In this document: one piece after another, positions 1 through 9,164 of the stretch
Numbering within the stretch: position 1 is the first letter of the stretch
Layout: each line of letters begins with the position of its first letter
NCBI RefSeq assembly: GCF_017377775.1
Contig: NZ_JAFVLN010000003.1
Coordinates: forward strand, 558,001-622,000
DNA: 64,000 nt
Source: Streptomyces sp. VRA16 Mangrove soil
GTDB lineage: Bacteria > Actinomycetota > Actinomycetes > Streptomycetales > Streptomycetaceae
Direction: 5' to 3'
Notes under the pieces: model-generated
Told to the model about the DNA's origin: nothing
The model's input: only the letters and a program-made list of their open reading frames with translations
Databases searched by the model: none
Translations under genes and position numbers: made by a program

Positions 1-44
1 CGATGGGCCGCTTCCTCGCCCCGCCGGAGCCCTCCGAGACGTGA
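1..44 (+). CDS. C-terminal end of an upstream gene (partial)
   Basis: A frame open from the window edge ends in TGA at 42-44 and would give a tail reading MGRFLAPPEPSET. The TGA shares bases with the GTG start of the next gene (GTGA at 41-44), the coupling arrangement seen repeatedly in this window. Only 14 codons are visible, so no function can be given and the frame could be fortuitous. Confidence 0.4.
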   Translation, partial: MGRFLAPPEPSET

Positions 45-1177
45 TCACCACCCTCGCCGTCGAGAACTACCGCTCCCTGCGCCGCCTGATCGTCCCCCTC
101 GGCCGGCTGAACGTGATCACCGGCGCGAACGGCACCGGCAAGTCCAGCCTCTACCGCTCCCTGCGGCTGCTCGCCGCGTCGGCCCGCGGCGGCGCCGTCG
201 CCGCGCTCGCGCAGGAGGGCGGTCTGCCGTCGGTGCTGTGGGCGGGCGACCGCGACGCGGGGCCGGTCGGTCTCAGACTGGGCTTCGCGGGCGACGAGTT
301 CGGGTACGCGGTCGACTTCGGCCTTCCCCCGTACGATCCGGGCTCGCCCTCGATGTTCCAGCTCGACCCCGAGATCAAGCGCGAGTCCACCTGGGCGGGC
401 CCCGTCCTGCGGCCCGCCGCCCTGCTCTGCGACCGGGCGGGCCCCGCCGTGCGCACCCGCACCGCCGACGGCGGCTGGCACCGCAGCCGGAACATCAAGC
501 CGTACGACAGCATGCTCAGCGAGTTCGCCGACCCCCAACTGGCCCCGGATCTGCTGCGGTTGCGCGATCTGATCCGCTCCTGGCGGTTCTACGACCATGT
601 ACGCACCGACGCCGAGGCGCCCGCCCGCGCCGCCCGCATCGGCACCCGTACACCCGTGCTCGCCCCCGACGGCGCCGACCTGGCCGCCGCCCTCCAGACG
701 ATCCGGGAGACCGGTGACGACGAGGCGCTCGACACGGCCGTCGCGGACGCGTTCCCCGGCAGCCGGGTCCGGATCGTCGACAGCGGCGGCCGGTTCGAAC
801 TCCAGCTGACGCAGCGCGGGCTGAAGCGGCCACTCGGCCCCGCCGAGCTCTCCGACGGCACCCTGCGCTATCTGCTGTGGACGGCCGCGCTGCTCACCCC
901 GCGCCCGCCGTCCCTGATGGTCCTCAACGAGCCCGAGACCAGCCTGCACCCCGAACTCCTCGCCCCGCTCGCCCACTTGATCCTCGCCGCGACCAGGGAC
1001 TCCCAGGTCGTCGTGGTCACCCACGCCCGCCCGCTCGCGGAGGTCCTGGCACACGAGGCGCCCCGCCACCGCGTCGACCTCAACTCCGTCGAACTGCTCA
1101 AGGAGTCGGGGCGGACGACGGTGGCGGGGCGCGGGGGCCTGCTCGACGAGCCGCTCTGGTACTGGCCCGAGCGGTGA
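41..1177 (+). CDS. AAA family ATPase (RecF/OLD-like, AAA_21 type)
   Basis: A 378-residue protein that starts with the SMC/RecF-like strand pattern 'LAVENYRSL' and has a Walker A motif, GANGTGKSS, at residues 28-36. A Walker B segment with an ABC-type ending (VLNEPETSLHPE) lies near residue 293, followed by a switch-like VVVVTHARPL. This is the single-chain AAA_21 ATPase layout. Relatives act in DNA repair, phage defence or unknown processes, and no nuclease (TOPRIM) domain is fused here. The GTG start overlaps the stop of the preceding gene, suggesting the two are co-translated. The gene abuts the convergent adhE with no base between stops. Its specific role is unknown. Confidence 0.8.
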   Translation: MITTLAVENYRSLRRLIVPLGRLNVITGANGTGKSSLYRSLRLLAASARGGAVAALAQEGGLPSVLWAGDRDAGPVGLRLGFAGDEFGYAVDFGLPPYDPGSPSMFQLDPEIKRESTWAGPVLRPAALLCDRAGPAVRTRTADGGWHRSRNIKPYDSMLSEFADPQLAPDLLRLRDLIRSWRFYDHVRTDAEAPARAARIGTRTPVLAPDGADLAAALQTIRETGDDEALDTAVADAFPGSRVRIVDSGGRFELQLTQRGLKRPLGPAELSDGTLRYLLWTAALLTPRPPSLMVLNEPETSLHPELLAPLAHLILAATRDSQVVVVTHARPLAEVLAHEAPRHRVDLNSVELLKESGRTTVAGRGGLLDEPLWYWPER

Positions 1178-3781
1178 CTACGCCGCGGGCTGCCCGTAGT
1201 ACGCCTGGCGCATCAGCCGCTTCATGTCGTCGATCATCGGCATCCGCGGGTTGGCGGGCGCGCACTGGTCGGCGTAGGCGTTCATGGCCTGCTGCGGCAG
1301 GGCCTCCAGGAAGGCGGCCTCGTCGACGCCCTCCTCCTTGAAGGAGGCCGGGATGCCGCAGCGCTCACGCAGCTCCTCGACGGCCCTGGCGTACGACTCC
1401 ACGCCCTCTTCCGGGGTCGCGGCCGGCAGGCCCAGCATCTTCGCGATCTCCTGGAGCCGCTCGGGCGCCCGGTAGGTCTCGGCCTTCGGCCACGGGGTCG
1501 CCTTGTACGAGACGGTGCCGTTGTGCCGGATGACGTGCGGCAGGAGCAGCGCGTTGGTGCGGCCGTGGGCGACGTGGAAGGTGTTGCCCAGGGTGTGCGC
1601 CATCGCGTGGACCAGGCCGAGGAAGGCGTTGGCGAAGGCCATGCCCGCGATCGTGGAGGCGTTGTGCATCTTCTCGCGCGCCTCGGGGGCCTTCGCGCCG
1701 TCCTTCACGCAGGCTTCCAGGTTCTCGAAGATGAGCTTGATGGCCTGGAGGCACTGACCGTCGGTGAAGTCGTTCGCGTAGACCGAGACGTACGCCTCGG
1801 TGGCGTGGGTCAGCGCGTCGAAGCCGGAGTCGGCGGTGACCGTCGGCGGCAGGTTCATCGGCAGCATCGGGTCGATGATCGCCACGTTCGGGGTGAGCGC
1901 GTAGTCCGCGAGGGGGTACTTCTGGGCCGCCGCCGGGTCCGAGATCACCGCGAAGGGGGTGACCTCCGAGCCCGTACCGGATGTCGTCGGGATGGCGACG
2001 AGCTTCGCCTTCTCGCCCAGCTGCGGGAACGTGTAGGCCCGCTTGCGGATGTCGAAGAACTTCTCCTTGGTGTCCGCGAACTCGATCTCGGGGTGCTCGT
2101 ACATCAGCCACATGATCTTCGCGGCGTCCATCGGCGAGCCGCCGCCGAGCGCGACGATCGTGTCGGGCCCGAAGTCCCGCATCGCCGCCGCGCCCGCCTG
2201 CACGGTGGCCAGCTCCGGGTTCGGCTCGACGTTGTCGATGACCTGCACCGTGACCGGCTGCGGACGGGAGCCCAGGATGTCGGTGACCTTCTGCACGAAG
2301 CCGATGGCGCCCATCGTCTTGTCGGTCACGAGCGTGACCCGGCTGACGCCGTCCATCTCGCCGAGGTACTTGACGGCGTTGCGCTCGAAGTAGATCTTCG
2401 GCGGGATCTTGTACCACTGCATGTTGGTGTTGCGCCGCCCGATCCGCTTGATGTTGACGAGGTTGACGGCCGAGACGTTGTTGGAGACCGAGTTGTGGCC
2501 GTACGAGCCGCAGCCCAGGGTCAGCGACGGGAGGAAGGCGTTGTAGACGTCGCCGATGCCGCCGAAGGTGGAGGGCGAGTTGACGATGACGCGGATCGCC
2601 TTGACCCGGCGGCCGAACTCCTCGGCGAGCTCCTCGCTCTCGGTGTGGATGGCGGCGGAGTGCCCGAGACCGTTGAACTCGACCATTTCCGCGGCCAGTC
2701 GGAGCCCGTGCTCGGTGTCGCGGGCCTTCAGGGCGGCCAGGATCGGGGAGAGCTTCTCGCGGGTGAGGGGCTCGCCGGGGCCGACCTCGGCGCACTCGGC
2801 GACGAGGATCGAGGTGTCGTCGGGCACCTCGAAACCGGCCTGCTCGGCGATCCAGACCGGCGACCTGCCGACGACGGCGGCGTTCAGCTTGGCGCCCGCG
2901 CAGTCCGTGCCGTAGGCGGTCGTCCCGAAGACGAACTCCTCCAGCTTGGTCTTCTCGGCGGCGGTCAGGACGTGGGCGTGCAGCCGCTTCAGCTCGGCGA
3001 TGCCGTCCTCGTAGATCTCCTGGTCGAAGATGACGGCCTGCTCGGAGGCGCAGATCATGCCGTTGTCGAAGGCCTTGGACAACACGATGTCGTGGACGGC
3101 GCGGCCCAGCTTGGCGTCCTTCGCCACGTACGCGGGGACGTTCCCGGCGCCGACGCCGAGGGCCGGCTTGCCGCACGAGTAGGCGGCCTTGACCATGGCG
3201 TTGCCGCCGGTGGCGAGGATGGTGGAGACGCCCTCGTGGTTCATGAGGAACCCGGTGGCCTCCATGGAGGGCTCCTCGATCCACTGCACGCAGTGCTCGG
3301 GGGCTCCGGCCTCGATCGCGGCGTCGCGCACGATCCGGGCGGCCTCGGCCGAGCACTTCTGGGCGCTGGGGTGGAAGGCGAAGACGATCGGGTTACGGGT
3401 CTTCAGCGCGATCAGCGCCTTGAAGATCGTGGTGGAGGTGGGGTTGGTGACGGGGGTCATCGCGCAGACGACGCCGACCGGTTCGGCGATCTCGGTGATG
3501 CCGTTGATCTCGTCGCGGGAGACGACGCCCGCGGTCTTCAGGCCGCGCATCGAGTTCACGACGTGCTCGCAGGCGAAGAGGTTCTTGACCGCCTTGTCCT
3601 CGAACAGACCGCGCCCGGTCTCCTCGACGGCGGCCTTCGCCAGATCACCGTGGTGGCTGAGCGCCGCGAGGGACGCCTTCTTGACGATGTGGTCGACCTG
3701 CTCCTGGTCGTACGTCTCGAACTGTGCGAGCGCCTCCAGCGCCCCGGCGACCAGTTCGTCCACCATGCCCTTGGCTTCCAC
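1178..3781 (-). CDS. adhE: Bifunctional acetaldehyde-CoA/alcohol dehydrogenase
   Basis: AdhE converts acetyl-CoA to acetaldehyde and then ethanol, regenerating two NAD+; homologues form cytoplasmic spirosomes. The 867 residues match the usual length. Residues 1 to about 450 are an aldehyde dehydrogenase domain with nucleophile Cys244 in 'NGMICASEQ'. The C-terminal half is an iron alcohol dehydrogenase with the metal-ligand pattern 'GFDALTHATEAY' and 'HAMAHTLGNTFHVAHG'. The start is a GTG with GAGGAG seven bases upstream; an ATG five codons in is less well placed. A perfect Rex-type operator lies about 180 bp upstream, implying induction when NADH/NAD+ is high under oxygen limitation. It is monocistronic and converges on the ATPase gene. 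Confidence 0.97.
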   Translation of the reverse strand: MEAKGMVDELVAGALEALAQFETYDQEQVDHIVKKASLAALSHHGDLAKAAVEETGRGLFEDKAVKNLFACEHVVNSMRGLKTAGVVSRDEINGITEIAEPVGVVCAMTPVTNPTSTTIFKALIALKTRNPIVFAFHPSAQKCSAEAARIVRDAAIEAGAPEHCVQWIEEPSMEATGFLMNHEGVSTILATGGNAMVKAAYSCGKPALGVGAGNVPAYVAKDAKLGRAVHDIVLSKAFDNGMICASEQAVIFDQEIYEDGIAELKRLHAHVLTAAEKTKLEEFVFGTTAYGTDCAGAKLNAAVVGRSPVWIAEQAGFEVPDDTSILVAECAEVGPGEPLTREKLSPILAALKARDTEHGLRLAAEMVEFNGLGHSAAIHTESEELAEEFGRRVKAIRVIVNSPSTFGGIGDVYNAFLPSLTLGCGSYGHNSVSNNVSAVNLVNIKRIGRRNTNMQWYKIPPKIYFERNAVKYLGEMDGVSRVTLVTDKTMGAIGFVQKVTDILGSRPQPVTVQVIDNVEPNPELATVQAGAAAMRDFGPDTIVALGGGSPMDAAKIMWLMYEHPEIEFADTKEKFFDIRKRAYTFPQLGEKAKLVAIPTTSGTGSEVTPFAVISDPAAAQKYPLADYALTPNVAIIDPMLPMNLPPTVTADSGFDALTHATEAYVSVYANDFTDGQCLQAIKLIFENLEACVKDGAKAPEAREKMHNASTIAGMAFANAFLGLVHAMAHTLGNTFHVAHGRTNALLLPHVIRHNGTVSYKATPWPKAETYRAPERLQEIAKMLGLPAATPEEGVESYARAVEELRERCGIPASFKEEGVDEAAFLEALPQQAMNAYADQCAPANPRMPMIDDMKRLMRQAYYGQPAA

Positions 3782-3961
3782 GGCAGGCTCCTCTTTTCAC
3801 GCCCTTTTCGCTGATGCCTCAATTCCACACCTTTACGCCCCGCCCCGGGGGCGGTGAACGGCCCCAGCCGATGGGCCGAAGGTCCCTGCGAGTCGCGGAG
3901 ACACCCGCACAAACCACCCCTCACCTGCGTGAACGTCAAAGGTCCTTGGACCCTTGCGCGC

Positions 3962-3979
3962 TTGTGAAAGTTTTCACAA
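3962..3979 (-). promoter_or_regulatory. Rex operator (ROP) upstream of adhE
   Basis: TTGTGAAAGTTTTCACAA is an 18-bp palindrome containing the TGTGAA-N4-TTCACA core that is the established binding site of the NADH sensor Rex in Streptomyces and other Gram-positives. It lies between the divergent pair of adhE and the sprD terminator, so adhE is the only plausible target. A TTGACG hexamer on the minus strand (3934-3939) just downstream of it could be a -35 element. Confidence 0.85.
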
Positions 3980-3994
3980 GAATTTCGCGAAAAG

Positions 3995-4023
3995 GTCCCG
4001 CCCCCGCTTTCCGGGGGCGGGAC
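3995..4023 (-). terminator. Intrinsic terminator of sprD
   Basis: A 12-bp perfect stem (GTCCCGCCCCCG and its complement) with a five-base loop lies 13 bp after the sprD stop. On the minus strand it is followed by CTTTTC, a short U tract. The position fits factor-independent termination before the adhE regulatory region. Confidence 0.8.
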
Positions 4024-4036
4024 ATAAACGTGCGGG

Positions 4037-5119
4037 TCAGCCGATTTCCGCGCCGAACGTCGAGAGCGCCTCCGTCACCGGCTGGAAGAACGTCTCACCG
4101 CCCGAGGTGCAGTCGCCGCTGCCGCCGGAGGTGAGGCCGATCGCCTTGTCCCCGGAGAAGAGCGAGCCGCCGCTGTCGCCCGGCTCGGCGCAGACGTCGG
4201 TCTGGATGAGACCGTTGACGATGTCGCCGTTGCCGTAGTTCACGGTGGCGTCGAGGCCGGTCACCGTGCCGTCGTGGACCTGGGTGGTGGAGCCGGAGCG
4301 GGTGACCTGCATGCCGACGGTCGCGTCGGCGGCCCCGGTGATCTGCTGCGCGGAGCCGTTGTAGAGGTTCACCTCGCTGGGGTGGGAGACGTCCGCGGTG
4401 TACTTCACGAGCCCGAAGTCGTTGTCCGGGAAGCTGGACTGCTCGTTGGTGCCGATCACCTGGCCGCTGGAGTCGGACCAGGTGGAGATCGCCTCGGTGC
4501 AGTGGCCCGCGGTGATGAAGTACGGCTGGCCGTCCTTGACCACGTTGAAGCCGAGGGAGCAGCGGCCGCCGCTGCCGGTGATGGCGTCACCGCCCGCGAT
4601 GAAGGGCTTGAACTCACCCTGGCTGCGCCGGAGTTCGGCCTTGGCGCCGAGCCCGTCGACGACCTTGTTCAGCTGCTGCCAGTCGGCGCCCTTGACCGTG
4701 CGGTCGGCGGTGACGACGACCTTGTTGGTGGCGGGGTCGGTGGCCCAGGACGTGCCGGGGATCGTCGCGTCGTCCTTCAGGGTGGTGCGGGCGCTCTTCA
4801 GCGCGGCCAGCGAGTTCTGGACGACTCTGGCCTTCGCGCCGGCCGCCTCGACGGCCTGCGCGGCGTCCTCGCTCAGCACGTTGACGACGAGGTGCTTCGC
4901 CTTGGCGTCGTAGTAACTGCCGGCCGCGTCCGCGCCGAGGTCCTTGTGCAGGGCCGAGGCGAGATTTCCGGCCTTGGCGACGGAGAGGTTCTTCAGCGCC
5001 ACGTCCGGTGTGTCGGTGCTGGCGTTCGCAGTCTGGAAGGTGATGCCCGCGGCGACCAGAGCGGCGATTCCCGCTCCGGCCAGCGCGGCACGGCGCTTGG
5101 GTATGCGTCGGTGCTTCAA
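4037..5119 (-). CDS. sprD: Secreted S1A serine protease, streptogrisin D-like
   Basis: A 360-residue preproprotease. Residues 1 to about 33 are a signal peptide, followed by an alpha-lytic-protease-type propeptide. The mature enzyme should begin at Ile174 (IAGGDAITG), giving 187 residues, the size of streptogrisin D, whose mature sequence it follows closely ([32 protein letters not shown]). The catalytic triad is His206 (TAGHC), Asp234 (DNDFG) and Ser316 (GDSGG), with paired cysteines around them. The start is TTG: AGGAGG lies seven bases upstream and the overlapping GTG is followed at once by a stop. It acts outside the cell in protein degradation. A second streptogrisin lies 2 kb away. Confidence 0.93.
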   Translation of the reverse strand: MKHRRIPKRRAALAGAGIAALVAAGITFQTANASTDTPDVALKNLSVAKAGNLASALHKDLGADAAGSYYDAKAKHLVVNVLSEDAAQAVEAAGAKARVVQNSLAALKSARTTLKDDATIPGTSWATDPATNKVVVTADRTVKGADWQQLNKVVDGLGAKAELRRSQGEFKPFIAGGDAITGSGGRCSLGFNVVKDGQPYFITAGHCTEAISTWSDSSGQVIGTNEQSSFPDNDFGLVKYTADVSHPSEVNLYNGSAQQITGAADATVGMQVTRSGSTTQVHDGTVTGLDATVNYGNGDIVNGLIQTDVCAEPGDSGGSLFSGDKAIGLTSGGSGDCTSGGETFFQPVTEALSTFGAEIG

Positions 5120-5374
5120 CTCACGTCCTCCTGTGGGGGGTCGGGAACCGGACGTCGTGGGGGACGTATCGGCTCCTTGAGGGTGACGGGCCCACTATCC
5201 CGACGGTCACAGGGGGCACACAAGGTCGACTTCAGGACGCGCGTACGGTAACTCCTGTGCGCCCTTCACCACTTGAGCGCCTCCGTCGGCTCCCACGTCG
5301 ATCCCCTTTGCAAACACCGTCTGCATACGGTTTTCGGCGGAGGGTAAGGCCTAGTCCTGTCTCAATAACGCCCC

Positions 5375-5950
5375 TCAGAGGGTGGGGTGGTCCCGGACCC
5401 GGTCCTGGAGTTCTCGATGGCGGGACCGATGGGCGGAACCGATGGGCGGAGCCGGACACCCGCAGGACCCCCGCCACGGTGGCCCGGTCCAGGAATCTGC
5501 GCAGCCGCAGCGGGGTCCCTGACCGGGCGCGCGAGCAGACGACGACCGTGCGCGAGCAGACGACGGCCGCCAGGTGACGGCTGCCTGGACCGGTCCGGTC
5601 CAGGCCGATCCCCTCGCCGAGGCAGACGCCGACCACCGGAGCGGCGAACCGCCCCTGCCGCGGCGTCGGAGGTCAGCGCGAAGGTGACACCGGCCGTGAC
5701 GCCGAAGAGCAGCCCGGCGGACAGGGACCACAGCGTGTCGGCCCGGAGGAGGTCGCCGGGCCGGGCCAGGCGCGACGGCGGTCCGGAGGCGGTGCGGCAC
5801 AGGCCCATGCCGAGCCCCGCGACCGCGCCGTACCCGACGGTCGGGGCAAGCCGCCCCGTGAGCCCGGCGGCCGGTCCGCCCGGGACGGCGAGCCGACCGG
5901 CCGGCTCATGGTCCGCGCACGGCTGTCCCGCAGCGGTGGGTCGGGGCACG
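5375..5950 (-). pseudogene. Decayed C-terminal part of a NACHT-type membrane NTPase
   Basis: Pieces of one recognisable protein occur in three minus-strand frames. One frame has a Gly-rich membrane stretch (VGYGAVAGLGMGLC, then SLSAGLLFGVTAGVTF at about 5700-5860). A second has PLRLRRFLDRATVAGVLRV (about 5445-5510). A third has HRELQDRVRDHP ending at 5375. In that order they resemble the C-terminus of large Streptomyces NACHT/XRE-NTPase proteins, which end in 'LPWRLMRFLD...GVLR...YQFRHAELQ'. At least two frameshifts separate the pieces, and no intact N-terminal P-loop domain is present. Family recognition is from memory of the motif. Confidence 0.55.
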
Positions 5951-6075
5951 GGATCGGAGGCGGTCACGGCAGAGACGGAAGAGGGTGACTCCCTTCTCTC
6001 ACCATGGGCCGAACGGTCCAACTCCGGTGCGCACGGAGCGCATTGCCCGTCAGCCTCCACCGGCCGGCGACCGGC

Positions 6076-6966
6076 CTAGGCGCCCTCCGCCGTGCTCTCC
6101 TCACCCTCCCGAGCCGGGGTCCGCGGCTCGGGTTCCGGTTCCGGGGTGCGCTTCGACAGCTCCGTCAGCTGGTGGACGGCGGACCGGGCCGCGGGGGCCG
6201 CGTCACCGGGTGTGGCCCGCTCCAGGAACCGGAGCAGTTCCACCGGGAACGGCAGCACGAGCGTCGAGTTCTTCTCGGCGGCCACGGCCACCACGGTCTG
6301 CAGCAGGCGGAGTTGGAGCGCGGCCGGGGTGTCCTCCATCTGCTGGGCGGCCTCGGCCAGCTTGCGGGAGGCCTGGAGTTCGGCGTCCGCGTTGATGACC
6401 CGGGCGCGGCGCTCCCGGTCCGCCTCGGCCTGCCGGGCCATCGACCGCTTCATGGTCTCGGGCAGCGACACGTCCTTGATCTCGACCCGGTCGATCTGCA
6501 CGCCCCAGCCGATGGCCGGGCTGTCGATCATCAGCTCCAGGCCCTGGTTGAGCTTCTCGCGGTTGGAGAGCAGATCGTCGAGGTCGCTCTTGCCGATGAT
6601 GGAGCGCAGCGAGGTCTGTGCCATCTGCGAGACCGCGAACCGGTAGTCCTCGACCTGCACCACGGCGTCGGACGCGTCGACCACCTTGAAGTAGACGACG
6701 GCGTCGACCCGCACCGTGACGTTGTCCCGCGTGATGCCCTCCTGCGCGGGCACCGGCATCGTCACGATCTGCATGTTGACCTTACGGAGCTTGTCCACGA
6801 ACGGCACGATCATCGTGAACCCGGGCCCGCGCACCGACGACGTCAGCTTCCCGAGCCGGAACACCACCCCGCGCTCGTACTGTTTGACGACGCGGGCCGC
6901 CGCCATCCCGTAGACCGCTCCGGCGCAGACGACGGTGACTCCCGCCGCCACCAGTTCCTCGACCAT
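6076..6966 (-). CDS. SPFH/band 7 (slipin-type) membrane protein
   Basis: A 296-residue stomatin/slipin-like protein. An N-terminal membrane helix (VAAGVTVVCAGAVYGMAAA) is followed directly by the SPFH domain (VVKQYERGVVFRLGKL ... GPGFTMIVPFVDKL) and an Ala/Glu-rich coiled region (about residues 185-230). The C-terminus is charged and Pro/Glu-rich. Band-7 proteins scaffold membrane microdomains and proteases. No NfeD partner gene is adjacent, unlike many slipin operons. I chose the ATG at 6966 over one 11 codons earlier because GGGGGG-CCGTGAG lies just upstream and the membrane helix then begins naturally. It lies between two streptogrisin genes; a functional link is not shown. Confidence 0.88.
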   Translation of the reverse strand: MVEELVAAGVTVVCAGAVYGMAAARVVKQYERGVVFRLGKLTSSVRGPGFTMIVPFVDKLRKVNMQIVTMPVPAQEGITRDNVTVRVDAVVYFKVVDASDAVVQVEDYRFAVSQMAQTSLRSIIGKSDLDDLLSNREKLNQGLELMIDSPAIGWGVQIDRVEIKDVSLPETMKRSMARQAEADRERRARVINADAELQASRKLAEAAQQMEDTPAALQLRLLQTVVAVAAEKNSTLVLPFPVELLRFLERATPGDAAPAARSAVHQLTELSKRTPEPEPEPRTPAREGEESTAEGA

Positions 6967-7052
6967 CTCACGGCCCCCCAGGGTCCGAAGCGGGCGCAAC
7001 AGGCGCGCGGTTCAAGCGCGTACTTCGACCGTAACTCTGTAAGGGGCACAAA

Positions 7053-7093
7053 GGGAGAGCCCCCGCCCGGTGCGATACCGGACAGGGGCTCCC
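7053..7093 (-). terminator. Stem-loop after sprB-like gene
   Basis: GGGAG(AG)CCCC pairs with GGGGCTCCC across an inner hairpin (CCGGT-GCGAT-ACCGG). It starts 49 bp after the protease stop. The outer stem has a two-base bulge and there is no clear U tract, so termination is likely but not certain. Confidence 0.5.
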
Positions 7094-7141
7094 GCTGCTG
7101 GCTGCGGTTCAGGACGTACAGGGAACGGTACGGTGCCGAGC

Positions 7142-8047
7142 TCAGTACACGTGCACGCCGTACTTGCTGAGCGCCTCGGTCACCGGCTGGAAGAACGTGG
7201 TGCCGCCGGAGGTGCAGTTGCCGCTGCCGCCCGAGGTGAGACCGTAGGCCACGCCGCCGGTCGAGTACAGCGAACCGCCGGAGTCGCCGCCCTCGGCGCA
7301 GACCGTGGTCTGGATCAGGCCGGAGACGATGTCACCGCCGCCGTAGTTGACGGTGGCGTTCAGCGCCGTGACCTTGCCGCTGTGGATGCCGGTGGTGGAG
7401 CCGTCACGGTAGACGGTGGCGCCCACGCTGGGCGTGCCCGAGCTCGTGATGTCCGTGTTTCCCGCGGTGCCGGACTTCGTGATCGAGCTGTTGGTGTACT
7501 TCACCAGGGCGTAGTCGTTGCCCGGGAAGCTGTACCCCACGTTCGTGCCGAGCGTGGTGGTGTGCCCGGAGTTGGAGTACCAGGTGGAGGCGACCTCACC
7601 GCAGTGGCCCGCGGTCAGGAAGTAGTAATTGCCGCTGCTGTCCTGGACGTTGAAGCCGAGGGAGCAACGGTACTGGCCGCCGTAGATGGCGTCGCCGCCG
7701 GCGATCAGCTTCTTGAAGGTGCCGGCCGTGCGCTCGATCCGCAACGCTCCCGCGTCGGCACCGGCCTCTTGCTTGATCTGGTTGATCTCCGTCTGCGAGA
7801 CCGTGCTGTCGACGGTGACGAGCACCTTGCCGGTCTTCGCGTCGACGGCCCAGGCGGTACCGCCGATGTCGGCGGACTTCACCGCGGCGCCGGCCCGGGT
7901 GAGCTGTGTCGCGCTGAAGGTCTGGGACTCCGCGGCGTGCGCGGAGGGAACGGTGAACGCTGCCGCGGCGAGCAGTCCGGAGCCCGCGGCGATCAGCCCG
8001 GTCCGTCTCGCTATGCCACTGCGGGGGGTGGTGCGCTTGATCCTCAC
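7142..8047 (-). CDS. sprB: Secreted S1A serine protease, streptogrisin B-like
   Basis: A 301-residue preproprotease. The signal peptide is cut near residue 38 (PSAHA|AE). A short propeptide of about 76 residues follows, and the mature enzyme starts at Ile115 ([10 protein letters not shown]). The triad is His148 (TAGHC), Asp178 (GNDYA) and Ser256 (GDSGG). The mature length of 187 and the ending '[19 protein letters not shown]' match streptogrisin A/B proteins, nearest B. The start is a GTG with GGGAGG eight bases upstream. Compared with the sprD-like gene, the propeptide is shorter and the residues around the substrate pocket differ, so the two enzymes probably have different specificities. 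The exact A/B assignment is uncertain. Confidence 0.9.
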   Translation of the reverse strand: MRIKRTTPRSGIARRTGLIAAGSGLLAAAAFTVPSAHAAESQTFSATQLTRAGAAVKSADIGGTAWAVDAKTGKVLVTVDSTVSQTEINQIKQEAGADAGALRIERTAGTFKKLIAGGDAIYGGQYRCSLGFNVQDSSGNYYFLTAGHCGEVASTWYSNSGHTTTLGTNVGYSFPGNDYALVKYTNSSITKSGTAGNTDITSSGTPSVGATVYRDGSTTGIHSGKVTALNATVNYGGGDIVSGLIQTTVCAEGGDSGGSLYSTGGVAYGLTSGGSGNCTSGGTTFFQPVTEALSKYGVHVY

Positions 8048-8301
8048 TGGTCGTTCCTCCCGAGGGAAGTCGGGGGCCCGCGTGGGGTCGGGGCCCGTGA
8101 GGCGCGGTCAGGCACGGCGGCGGTCCGGATTCCGGACACGCCGTGACCCTGACAAGCGCTGTTCGGGAGTATTCGTGTCCTCAACTGTCCGGCACAAGAG
8201 CGCCTTTCGGACTTCCGCCAGATCTCCGCACACACGACGGATTGCCCCGACGGCTTCACTCGTACGTCGCGTACGCCGCCGCCGGGGCTGGGCTTCCTCC
8301 G

Positions 8302-9072
8302 TCAGACGGTCGGGGCGGCCGTCAGGTTCCGCTCCCCCGCCGCGATGTCCACGGGGAGGGTGTTGCCCGGGGGCGGGAAGGGGCAGACGAAGTGATCCGC
8401 GAAGGCGCACGGCGGCAGCGTCGCCCGGTTGAGGTCGACCGTCGTCCGGCCGTCGGCGTCGGGCGCGGCCGCGTACAGGAACCGGAACCGGTAACTGCCG
8501 TGCCCGCTGGTGGCGTCGGCGAAGACGGCCCACAGCCGGCCGTCGCCCTGCCGCGCGACCTGCAGGGTGTGCCGCTGCCCGGCGAGCGTGAAGGCGAGCT
8601 CGCCCGCGAGGCCGAGCGCGCGGTGCCGGCCGTCGGCGTTCTCGACGCGGACGGCCGTGGGCCCGTCCTCGTACGGGGTGAAGCGGCCGTCGGCCGACCA
8701 GCGCGGGTCGTACGGTGTGGCGTCGATGCCGCCGGACTCCAGGAAGGCCGTGCGGGCGGGCGCGGCCGGGTCGAAGTCCCGTACGCCCCACAGGCCTTCG
8801 CGGACGATGACGACGAGCCGGCGCTCGCCGAGCGGCACGGTGGCGTCGGCCCCGTACCGGGTCCGTACCCCGTCCACGGTCCGTACGACGGCGTCCCCGT
8901 CGACCCGCCACTGCCCCGGGATGGCCGGAAGTCGGCCGTCCGGATGGTCGTCGAGCCAGTGGGTGCCGGTGAGCGAGAGGGGCCCGTACGGCGCGGAGAC
9001 GGACGCCGTCCGCTCCTCGTGCCACTGCTTCCAGGCGTCGGTCGCGGTACCGGTGTCGATGGCGTCGGTCAT
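8302..9072 (-). CDS. DUF1684 domain protein
   Basis: A 256-residue cytoplasmic protein with no signal peptide. Family hallmarks seen are 'LTGTHWLDDHPDGRLPAIPGQW', the mid-domain 'FTPYEDGPTAVRVEN', and the C-terminal 'DLNRATLPPCAFADHFVCPFPPPGNTLPVDIAAGE', the strongly conserved end of DUF1684. The function of DUF1684 is not established. The ATG at 9072 has GAAAGGA upstream. It is the last gene of a minus-strand run after the ABC ATPase (92 bp gap), so it may be part of the amino acid importer operon and share its regulation. Confidence 0.85.
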   Translation of the reverse strand: MTDAIDTGTATDAWKQWHEERTASVSAPYGPLSLTGTHWLDDHPDGRLPAIPGQWRVDGDAVVRTVDGVRTRYGADATVPLGERRLVVIVREGLWGVRDFDPAAPARTAFLESGGIDATPYDPRWSADGRFTPYEDGPTAVRVENADGRHRALGLAGELAFTLAGQRHTLQVARQGDGRLWAVFADATSGHGSYRFRFLYAAAPDADGRTTVDLNRATLPPCAFADHFVCPFPPPGNTLPVDIAAGERNLTAAPTV

Positions 9073-9164
9073 GCGGTGAGGGTCCTTTCGGAGGTGCGCG
9101 GTCCCAGGTGGGAGCGCAGGGTGGAGCCGTCGTATTCCATGCGGAGGTGGGGAGTCCGGGCAGG

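Noticed and set aside
1523..3814. A long open frame (over 750 codons) antisense to adhE
   Set aside because: Open antisense frames are common in GC-rich coding DNA. Its composition is Arg/Gly/Asp-rich and low complexity, it shows no domain, and adhE is certain.
3934..3961. A definite adhE promoter beside the Rex site
   Set aside because: A TTGACG is present on the minus strand, but no well-spaced TANNNT follows, so it is mentioned only as a possible -35 element.
5387..6079. A plus-strand open frame of about 230 codons across the NACHT relic
   Set aside because: The product is Arg/Pro-rich with no recognised motif. The minus-strand pieces match a family in order, so the plus frame is a composition shadow.
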